From Phascolarctos cinereus (taxonomy: Eukaryota > Chordata > Mammalia > Diprotodontia > Phascolarctidae): a DNA stretch of 64,000 bases. Each line of letters begins with the position of its first letter. Within the stretch, counting starts at the first letter, position 1. The translations under genes and the position numbers were made by a program. The stretch covers positions 6,610,001 to 6,674,000 of the forward strand of contig NW_018344015.1 in the NCBI RefSeq assembly GCF_002099425.1. The letters are read 5' to 3'. The notes under the pieces were generated by a model. The model did no database searches, was not told where the DNA came from, and saw only the letters and a program-made list of their open reading frames with translations. Below, in pieces: positions 55,270 to 64,000 of this stretch.

Positions 55270-55375
55270 TGTTGGGGAACTAATCAGGAAGATCTCAGTT
55301 CAGATTTGACCTCATACACTTAGTAGCTGTGTGACCCTGCACAATGCTCTCTATCTACTGCTCTACCCAGCTGCC
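55270..55375 (+). mobile_element. MIR/SINE relic
   Basis: 'caggaagatctcagttcagatttgacctcatacacttagtagctgtgtgaccctg', then head-like 'ctgctctacccagctgcc' in the wrong order, so rearranged. Confidence 0.55.
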
Positions 55376-55978
55376 TTAGGGCAAGTAAAGGCACTGATCA
55401 GATTTTATCTAAAATTTACCATCTCCCAACATTTCTAGTGTTCTGTACACAATCAATGCTTAATACCTTCTCACTGAATTTAATCGGATGTGGCCATCAT
55501 AAGTCAGCACCGCTTTGTCCTTGCAATGTAATAGTATGTCATTACATGCTCACGTGATGCCTCCTATTGCTCTTAATGTAAGAAACATACATATGATCAA
55601 TGGCTAGAGAAAAAACTAGTTGTTTCTTGTATTTTATGACTCTATAGTATTAACACAGTAAGTTACACTTTCCAGCATGGCTAATCAGTGTAATAAAATG
55701 GACTCATAATGTACATACAAGACACGTTACAAGTGTAGCACAGGAACTATATTCCGGACATTATGATGCATTATTTAATATTTATTGACTAGCATGCATA
55801 TGAAAAAAGATGATTATTATAGTATTCCTTAGTTACATGAAGAGTTTCACAAAGAAAAATTCTTTTCCCTAGACACTGCTATTGAAAAATGTTCAAAAAA
55901 CTTATTACACAAGTGAATGCCCATGGTTCATTGGAAGTTCGTCACCACCCCCAATGTATCTAGCAGAGTACCTTACAG

Positions 55979-56188
55979 CAGTGGTGTCAAACAGGCAGCC
56001 TACAGGTCTCAACACTTTTAGTGTAGCTTGAACCAGATTAAAATGAAATTGGGAAACACTTAACAAAAGAAATAAAATACAATAAAATATAGATAATGTT
56101 AATAGGGGGTTTTCTAGGTTAATATGTGTCAGCAGAGATCCTTACGCAAGATTTAGTGGCCTCCCCTTCCTATCTGAGTTTGGCACTA
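55979..56188. mobile_element. hAT-like MITE (second family)
   Basis: Left end CAGTGGTGTCAAAC, right end GAGTTTGGCACTA, an imperfect inverted pair. The inside has 'ccagattaaaatgaaattggg', 'aataaaatacaataaaatatagataatgtt' and 'gatccttacgcaagatttagtggcc'. This matches a widespread mammalian non-autonomous hAT-type element known to me by sequence but not by name. The target duplication has decayed. Confidence 0.65.
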
Positions 56189-58049
56189 ATTTGACATAAA
56201 ACGTACTCAATAAGTATTTGATGTTAAATGAATCACAGAATGAAGAAAAAACAAGACATGATTGTGTTATCTTCTTATAACAAATTCAGCACACTTATGA
56301 AAATACTTAGAAATTCAGCATCTGCAACACTTTAAAAGTCATTTGAGAACAGCTATTTTAAAATAGAAAAATCAAGCACTGATATTGGAGATTTGCTTCT
56401 CAAAGGCTAAGTTCCCTGAGAAAAGGCACAATTTCTAATTCTATGTAGAGCCTAGTACCCTGCTATGCACTTTTTGATAATGGTGTGCTTTTTGGTGATA
56501 AAGTCATTAAAGAATAAATAGATATCAAACTACAAGAAAAACACATGGATATGAATTCTTTATGGCAAAATGACCCAATAATTTGGTCAAATCTTTGGGG
56601 AAAAAATTAGTTTTTTGTTGCTGTGAGGAATAAATGAGATAATATATAGTAGGTGTTTTATAACATAGTTATAAAACTGTATGACATAACTTATAGCCAA
56701 ATATATACATACATATATAACTCATAGTTTAAAAAGTACCATATAAATGTGAACTATTTTTCTTTTTCTCCTTGAGGGTTTAGAACCATATAGGTACTTA
56801 AATTATGGCTGAATTGAATTTATTATCTGATGGAGTTAATTATTATCTTGTATTCTTATCAATAGTTATTAATAATAATATTCCCAATATGGGTATATTA
56901 ATTCACTTAATAGCATAAAGCCTTCTGATATTTCAAACTATGTCACAAACTAGCATTCAAGTTTCAATTTCTTCCATGAATCTGAGAGGTAATCTAAATA
57001 TGACTTAAGGATAATACCTAATTTGATATTTCATGACATTTTATTAACATCTTCCAAAAGCCATTTGATATTTCATATATTAATATCAATTCTCATTTAC
57101 ATATCACTACATAGTTTGTTAACATTTTCCACATAACTAATCTGTGAAATAGGTAATGAAGTATTATTTATCCCTATTTTGCCAATGAGGAAATGGAGGC
57201 TCATAGAGATTAACTGACTTGCCCAAGATTACTTGGTTTTTAAGTAATGCCGAATTTCACATTATTTCAATCAAAATGGCTAAATTGGTAGGACCATTTA
57301 AGCACTGATTATTAGAAAATTATATTCTAAAATCGTCAGAGTTGGTATTTATGGTATTTTCCTCTAAATACCACAAAGTGATATGGAAGAGAAAAGGGAA
57401 ATCCTGCTTAATAAATTTAATTTTGAAGTTTTGCAAAGGAAAAAGAATTAGCTAATAGAGTGGAAATTGTTCGAAGTGTAGAGGAGAGATAGCATCAAGG
57501 AAGAGAACAGGAGTGGAACATAGGAACGAATTAAAGTAAATTCTCTATTAACCAGAATCCAACTAACCACTGCAATCCATGTTTACTAGCATTTTTCTTT
57601 ACTGACTTTTTTTTAAAGCGGTAGATAATTAGGGGATTGGACTAGGAGTTGATCTTTAAACTCCTTTCTCATCCTGAATTCTATAAGCCTACGAAAAAAG
57701 CCCTGATGTCAGGAACTTACTAAAAACTTTCAGAATATGTTAAGGGACCAACATAGTTTTGAGCAAATCTCTTATACCCTCTAAACTAGAGAATTAAAAT
57801 GATAGCCTATATGATTGTAAGACCTGCATCAAATGAACATATGTAAAGCTCTTTGTAAACCTTAAAGTCATATATAAGAGTTAATTGTTATTACTATCAT
57901 AGAAAATTAAGGAGTATTTCATACAACGTTCTTATGAAAGCGGGAATTTATATTAACCTATTTTAGAAAGATTTTCAATATCAGGGATTGAAAAAGAAAA
58001 GGTTTTAAGCATAGCCCTTAGGTGGCCCAAAAGTTTAATTCATGCTATT
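56189..58049. other. Repeat-poor AT-rich DNA, no gene supported
   Basis: A MIR relic lies at 57100-57265, minus ('ccaatgaggaaatggaggctcatagagattaactgacttgccc'). Otherwise no recognised feature. Confidence 0.45.
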
Positions 58050-58340
58050 CTCAAACTTCTTAGTAAATGGAGCTACATGCAGAGAGCAGAAAATTAGAAG
58101 AAAGTGGGGTGGGGAAGAATGTTGTGGCATCCTGATGAGGGGAAGACTGGGAGTTTGGACTTCATACTGAAAGGTCAGAGAGACCCAGTGGAGTTATTTA
58201 AAACTGGTTATGAAGTAGTCTGAATGATGAAAATGGATTATAACCTTGTCAGAGGAACTGAATGTTAAAAAGGAAAAAAGATCAGAATAAGGAAAGCAGC
58301 AGGAAGGACTCAGTCATTAAGACAGGATGTGACAATTTGA
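58050..58340 (-). mobile_element. L2 body fragment
   Basis: 'gactgggagtttggacttcatac', 'agagacccagtggagttatttaaaac' resemble the L2 'ttggactttat..gagccattgaagg' region. Confidence 0.5.
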
Positions 58341-58529
58341 CTCTAGAAAGTATGGATGACAGCTTGAGTCTAGAAACAGATTTTTTTAAAATCTGTGAAT
58401 ATGATGGCAATAAAAGAGTAATTTATCAACTGCATTAATTTGATTAAGAATCATAGAAATGAAAAAAAAACCCTCAATTCAGGTACCTAGTATCCTTTTC
58501 ACCTACTACAATACTTTCTGATATTTCAA

Positions 58530-59105
58530 ATTATCTCATTCATTCATCCATTTTATTAAATGCCTACTATATGCCAGAAATTATGTAGAAACTGAAGGTA
58601 TAAAGACAAAAACAAGATCATTCCTGCTCATAAAGAGTTTATATTCTAAAGGGGGTGGATGATTGGGTGAAGGGATGGGGTGGGGAGAGAATAACATATA
58701 CACAATTAAGCAAATACAAAATATATGTAATATACATATACAAAATAATTTAAAGGGAAATGATGATAAAAACTGAAGAGGTACAGAAGGGCTTTGGGTG
58801 GAAAGTGGCACCTAGATTAAGCCCTCCTGGAAGCAAGGGCTTCTAATAGGCAGAGGTAAATGCCAGGCAAAGGGGGTATCTTGTACAAAGACATGAAGAT
58901 GAGAAATGGTATGTTGCACTTAGGAAACAGCAAGTTGGCCAGTTTGGCTGAAATGGAGAGAGCCTGAAGAATGATAATGGGAAATCTGTTTAGAAAGTTT
59001 ATGAAGGGTTTTAAATACCAGAGAAAGGAGTTTACATTTTACCTGAGAGGTAAGTGGAGAGCCAATAAGCTTTTTGAACATGCTTTGACCTGAGTAAGAA
59101 TAATT
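58530..59105 (-). mobile_element. L2 LINE 3' part
   Basis: 'cattcattcatccattttattaaatgcctactatatgccag', 'attcctgctcataaagagtttatattctaaaggggg', 'acaaagacatgaagatgagaaatgg', 'acagcaagttggccagtttggctg', 'gttttaaataccagagaaaggagtttacattttac'. Good order over about 575 bp. Confidence 0.85.
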
Positions 59106-59437
59106 GAAGTTCCAGTTTATACCACGTATCTCAAGAGTGATATAAATATGATTTTAATGTAACATAATTTAATATTCCATAAAAGATAACTCAGGACATT
59201 TCATTAAAATCTCCCTAAAAAGTTTACTGTAATTCAAATGTAAATGTATAAAAGATGAACTAAAATATCAGACTATTTTAATCAAAATATATCGAGTATG
59301 AAAATATTTAGCAGATGGCATGAAATTTATGATATAACTTTAAGATAACATAACTTCAATTAAAAATTTCATTGGTTTGTATCTAATGAGCTAATAGCAC
59401 AGAATGCAGTTTGGTATTAAGAGTTAGAATCATCTTA

Positions 59438-59545
59438 TTACAGAATCACAGAATTTTGGAGTTGAAATAGATTTCAGTGGTCACTAAGTTCAACCCCTGT
59501 CCTCCTAAAAATTCCTTCTGTAATATGCAACCAATTGAATATTAT
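59438..59545 (-). mobile_element. L3/CR1-clade 3' end
   Basis: 'cagaatcacagaattttggagttg', 'ggtcactaagttcaacccctg' and 'aaaaattccttctg' read as the reverse of the CR1-clade 3'UTR. 59106-59437 is AT-rich with nothing recognised. Confidence 0.65.
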
Positions 59546-59840
59546 TAACATTGAATTCAGTTCAACCATTCACAAGCATTTATTACATTTGAGTTTTTGT
59601 TAAAACATGGCAACTTGGCAACAGAATGAAGATAAAGGATATCAGATATTAGAATATGGTGGGGCGACAAGCTTAAGACATATGTTTCAGTTACAGATTG
59701 GGGAAAAAACTAGCAATTTATAAAATGTTTAAGTGACAAATAATACTTTATGTTGATACTTTCTACATATATTTCATATGTACTAAAATGAAATATTTAG
59801 TAGCTTCTTTAGTGTCTAACTTATTCCTCAAGTATATTAG

Positions 59841-60080
59841 GAGGCAGCTAGGTGGCACAGAGGATAGAGTGCTGGGCCTGATGTCAGGAAGACTCATCTT
59901 CCTGAGTTCAAATTTGGCCTCAGACACTTACTAGCTGTGTAACTCTGGGCAAGTCACTTAAACCAGTTTGTCTCGGTTTCCTCATCTTTAAAATGAGCTG
60001 AAGAAGGAAATGGCAAACCACTCCAGGTATCTTTGCCAAGAAATTCCCAATGAAGAGTTGGAAACAACTGAACAACAGCA
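59841..60080 (+). mobile_element. Mar-1-type CORE-SINE, full length
   Basis: 'ggaggcagctaggtggcacag', 'cttcctgagttcaaatttggcctcagac', 'gggcaagtcacttaaacc', 'ggaaatggcaaaccactccaggtatctttgcc' and 'ttggaaacaactgaacaac'. Confidence 0.94.
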
Positions 60081-63000
60081 TATTAAGGGTTATGCAAATT
60101 TACAGTTTCTTCATTATTTGTTATCAATCAATTTATACAATCTTCTTGGTAGCCATGGAGTTAGCGCGAAGTAAAAGTGGCAAGAGGTGGGAGCAAGGAA
60201 ACAAGATGGTGAAGAAGAGTGTTTAGGCAATAGCTGAATCACACCCACAGCTTTCTATAGTTTTAGAATTTTACCTCTATAGTGGTGGCTTATCTTAACT
60301 GCCCAAACTTATTGTCTTCTGAGAGCATTTTATCTCAAGAAATACAGGTGCAGACAAATTTTTGAAGCATAGACACAAACTAAACCTGACTTACAGAACC
60401 TCAGGAGAGAGGGTGTCCCCCAAAAGGCCACAAGAATGCCAAACCAAAGGCGACCTCAGTCAATACAACATCAAGGCCAGCTGAGGTACTCAACACACTA
60501 CCAGAGGAAGATCATTACCAGCTTGAAAGATAAATTTATTCCCCAAAGCTGGGGTTGAACATGTGCAGGATTATGCCAATGACATTGTAATGACAGTAAA
60601 TCACAGAAATGGGACAATCTAGGCTTTTAAGTGAAGAGGAATGAAGACAGAATGATGCTTATGAGCATCATTGCTGATGGGAGAAGGGAGAAAGGAGCCT
60701 CAGTGAATAGGAAGTTGGAATTTTAGATATCCTATTCCCTACCTGCTCCAAATAGCTGCTAACTAGAGCTAGTGCACCAATAAAGTAGTTAAGATAAACC
60801 TAGGCTGCTCTTATATCTCTCCTTCATGACCCCTGCAAGGGAAGTGAGGGTCAGGGAGAAACACAACCAGTTTCTAGCACGGTGCTTGGCAGAGTATACA
60901 GCTAATGAATATTTGTTTTATTGTACTGAATGAACAAACTGAGATGAAGGAGCTGCTTATAACTAAGAATTTGTAAGTCTAAAAAAGCCAGTATAAGAGA
61001 TTCAATCCCAGTGTGGGTTAATTAGCTTAGCGTGACCCAAAAACAAAGCACCCCAAAAGCTTTATGATTATCACAAAATATACATCTGAACCAGTCTCTC
61101 TTAGTCTCTGTCTATCTCTGCTGTCTGTCTCTGTTTCTCTCTCTGTCTCTCTCTCTAAGTCCATGCCATTCAACTCAAGAAAGACTGAGCAAGAATTAGG
61201 AGGGCTCGATATAAATCCACCACTAATAGAAGAAAACTACCAAGCACACATCCTACAGCAGTGCTAGCCTCATAAATGGAAATCAGAATGTCAGTATTAC
61301 TTTTCAAAGATTTTTTATAATGATTCATTATAAAAGCTAATACTTATTTTCTTCCTAGCCACAAAAAATCCTAAAAATATTGGCCTGGGTTAAGATGGAT
61401 GATCAAATGATTTATCATTTCAACAATCCACCTACCAAATTGTTCCAATAAAACCAGCAGCAGCAAAATTAAAATTAGTAGTCATGTCATGTACAAGCAG
61501 GCTTACTCATATATACTCTTCTTTAGCCCAATTTCCATTAAACTAAAGCTTTTAAGCTGAACCCTTCTCTTTTTTCATGTCTTCTTTCCATATTACAGCC
61601 TGGTTGCAATTATTCTGTTGGGATATTTTATAGTCCATTTGTGGCATCTTCCCTTAAGTATTATAACTCATTTTAGAAAATGACATGATTATAGTTCACT
61701 TAATTTGTGTTTTAACCTTGAATTCACCTCTAAATCTTTAATACTATAGAAATTGTTTCCTTGCTTACTGAGAAAATTTAAATAGAAAAAAGGAATATAA
61801 AAAGAAATAAGAAATGAAGCTTTATTAACTATTTCTTAAATGGAGGTATAGACAATGACAAAGTAGCCAAAGGGGCTTGGGAGTAGAAAGTCAATTATTT
61901 TCCTCAGACAACCATCCCATCAGCAGTCCAACCATGTAGCACTAAAGCTACAAACATAATTGTACGTGATGCATTCTAAAAGCCAGATAAAATAAAAATC
62001 TGTCTGGCTTCTGAATCTCAAAATGATTTACAAGGCTTAAATATCCATTCTGGTAAATTGGTTAGGATTATGCAAGATTATAAACCGAAAATAATTTTAA
62101 CCACATCTGGTCCTAATTAATCTTTAACATTTTCATGTGTTAATACTGACTTTTCAATAAATACTGTAGGATTTCAGTCAATGTTGTTAATACTGACTAT
62201 TTCAGATAGAGAAGGTAAAGTTGAAAGGAAATGTCATAATCTCTACATGATTCTACCATGAACTTGCTGATATGAGTTTAAGAAAAACCTCTTCCTTGCT
62301 CCATTAATTCTTCCATTAATACTATTTACCCCTTTCTTTACAAGTATGATATATTGTCTTAATGACATCAGCCTTCTAAAGCTCTCTGAATTTTTTCAGT
62401 TGAAGTAAAAATAAAACTACAAGCCATCAATTCATTCTTATTATTGCAATTACAGAGTACAAATCACATACATTTCAGTTATTAAAGATTTAATACAAAA
62501 CAGTTTTGCTCCTTTTAAATAATGCACTTACACTTCCTCTCTGTTTTTTTTCCTCTTCCCTTTGGCCCCACTGCAGGAAATGCCTATGCCCACAAATATC
62601 TCATATCTTCATTGTCAGCATCACATGAAGCAGTGGGATGAAATGCATGCAAATCATGTAAGCATCTAATGGAGATATACAGAACTGGTAGGAGAAAGAC
62701 AATAGCAGAGACCTTCAGATGTCATACAACACAACCCACACTTTCAAACAGAATTGTCCAAACCTCATAGACACAAGAGAATCTATTCTGCTTTTTATAA
62801 AATGGGCCTCCCTAGGTAACTTATTTCAGTACTTAATAAACCTCAGCAATATCTAATCAAAATTTTACATGCAACAATTAAAGCCTGTTTTTCCCATGTA
62901 GGTTCTCTTGGGAATTAACCCAAAGTTTCTATGCCCTGCCACCTATTCTGAAGTCAGATGAATTTTTAAACATTTGTGCATATGAGCTGAGCAATTCAAT

Positions 63001-63251
63001 CTTAGTCTTGAATGTACCTATGTGACATCAAATATTAGAATGAAAAGTAGAAAATCCATGAATCTGATGTTTTCAAATATCCAAACGATTGGCATCACAG
63101 AGCTAAAACATCTAAGTGGGTGATGTACTTTTTCACTGTTCCTGCTGGATATTCTGGCATCATGTAGGTAGATCCTGAATGATTCATGGAATCCTTTTCT
63201 TGTATTCCTCCCAGTACATATTTCAAAATAGTTGCTTGTTGATGCATTGAA
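60081..63251. other. Repeat-poor DNA, no gene firmly supported
   Basis: 3.2 kb with only an L2-end scrap (60870-60930: 'tctagcacggtgcttggcagag') and a TC-rich tract (61096-61158). One splice-bounded candidate exon lies at 62577-62657. The low repeat content contrasts with the rest of the window. Confidence 0.45.
62577..62657 (+). other. Candidate 81-nt exon (splice signals only)
   Basis: A pyrimidine-rich tract of about 40 nt ends in 'ccccactgcag', and 81 nt later comes the donor-like 'aatcat|gtaagc'. The 81 nt equal 27 codons and are open only in the frame starting GAA ATG CCT, giving EMPMPTNISYLHCQHHMK..; the other two frames contain TGA. I recognise no protein family, and short matches of this kind occur by chance. 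Confidence 0.2.
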
Positions 63252-63263
63252 ATTTCAGAACTG

Positions 63264-63415
63264 GGGGTAGCTAGGTGGCACAGTAAATAGAGCTCTGGCC
63301 TTGGAATCAGGAGGACCCGAGTTCAAATCCGGCCTCAGACACTTGACACTTAACTATCTGTGTGACCCTGCGCAAGTCACTTAACCTCGATTGCCTCACC
63401 AAAAAGAGAAAAAAA
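63264..63415 (+). mobile_element. tRNA-headed marsupial SINE
   Basis: 'gggtagctaggtggcacagtaaatagag', 'gaggacccgagttcaaatccggcctcagacacttgac', 'cgcaagtcacttaacctc', A-tail. atttcagaactg (63252-63263) and atgtcagaactg (63416-63427) differ at one base: a fairly recent insertion. Confidence 0.94.
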
Positions 63416-63634
63416 ATGTCAGAACTGTTCAAAAGTAAGATTCACTGAATCAGACTACTAAGCCAAATATCTTTTAGGAAAAGTCCATTTTGAAACTTAT
63501 AGCAATTTATTGCGAATCTTCCTGATTATAAAATCTTCTGCTCTTTAAATGTGAAAATAATTTATTTTATGAAGAAAGTTCAGTAGAACAACTCAACATA
63601 AATACTTTCTAACAATAGAAACAGTTCTCAGAAG

Positions 63635-63812
63635 GAATGAGTTGCCTTGCAAAATCATGAGTTCTCCATTATTGGAAGTGTTCATGTTAGATAACCCTCT
63701 ATCAAGGTTGCAGAAGAAGAGATTTCTATGTATGGGACGAAATTGAACTATATGACCTTGAAGGTCCCTTCTAACTCATAAGGGTCTATGGTTCTGTGAT
63801 TCTATTACATGC
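63635..63812 (+). mobile_element. L3/CR1-clade LINE 3' end
   Basis: 'tattggaagtgttcatgttagataacc', 'gaactatatgaccttgaaggtcccttctaactc', then 'ctatggttctgtgattctat', the CR1-clade terminal repeat. 63813-64000 holds nothing recognised. Confidence 0.75.
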
Positions 63813-64000
63813 AGATTGCTGAGTATAGAATAGAGATGTTGAATGACTCTATTAAGGTCACACAAAGATTCCAATTTGTGTTTCCAAAGGCTTCACTCTC
63901 ACTGCCAGGTAATGCTGACTATATTAGGATCTGATTCCATAAAGAATAAGTAAGCTATAGGAAATGTATTTATTTCTTCAAGGCTATCACACAAGTTTCT

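Overview
The window is nuclear DNA from a mammal, most likely a marsupial. It is AT-rich and poor in CpG, and interspersed repeats make up most of it. The repeats point to a metatherian genome: Mar-1-type CORE-SINEs with a BovB/RTE-derived tail, young tRNA-headed SINEs with marsupial-type sequence, many MIR and L2 copies, L3/CR1 relics, a BovB/RTE LINE and L1 copies with a long inter-ORF spacer. No bacterial features, CRISPR array, functional rRNA gene or functional tRNA gene was seen. I cannot fix the species.

Layout. 0.5-1.9 kb: BovB/RTE LINE inserted in an L2. 3.4-3.8 kb: retroposed 7SL RNA pseudogene with target-site duplication. 4-17.5 kb: MIR, Mar-1, L2, L3/CR1 and RTE relics, plus a solo LTR (15232-15790) that landed in a MIR. 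19-25.3 kb: young SINE in a MIR, then a long L2 hosting a 3'-truncated L1, then a palindromic hAT-like MITE. 25.7-26.8 kb: an inverted repeat with two 356-bp arms that differ at one base. 27.6-30.4 kb: L1 5' half (5'UTR, ORF1, spacer, endonuclease start). 31.2-33.4 kb: L2 split by an L1. 33.9-34.2 kb: TA-flanked mariner/Tigger-like MITE. 36.5-37.5 kb: the only convincing host coding sequence. 38-53 kb: more SINEs, L1 and two long L2 copies. 53-64 kb: repeat-poor, AT-rich DNA with no supported gene.

The host coding sequence lies on the minus strand (36531-37199, 222 codons). It encodes a signal peptide, a protease-associated (PA) domain and one membrane segment. It resembles the N-terminal half of the Goliath/GRAIL-family E3 ligase RNF130, but no RING finger follows. 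Its start sits in the only clearly CpG-rich stretch of the window. It may be a retrogene, a truncated copy or the 5' coding exon of a larger gene; sequence alone does not decide.

Most other open reading frames are fragments of LINEs or chance translations of repeats and microsatellites. The observations most worth following are the near-identical inverted repeat, the RING-less RNF130-like ORF with its CpG island, and the 7SL retropseudogene.
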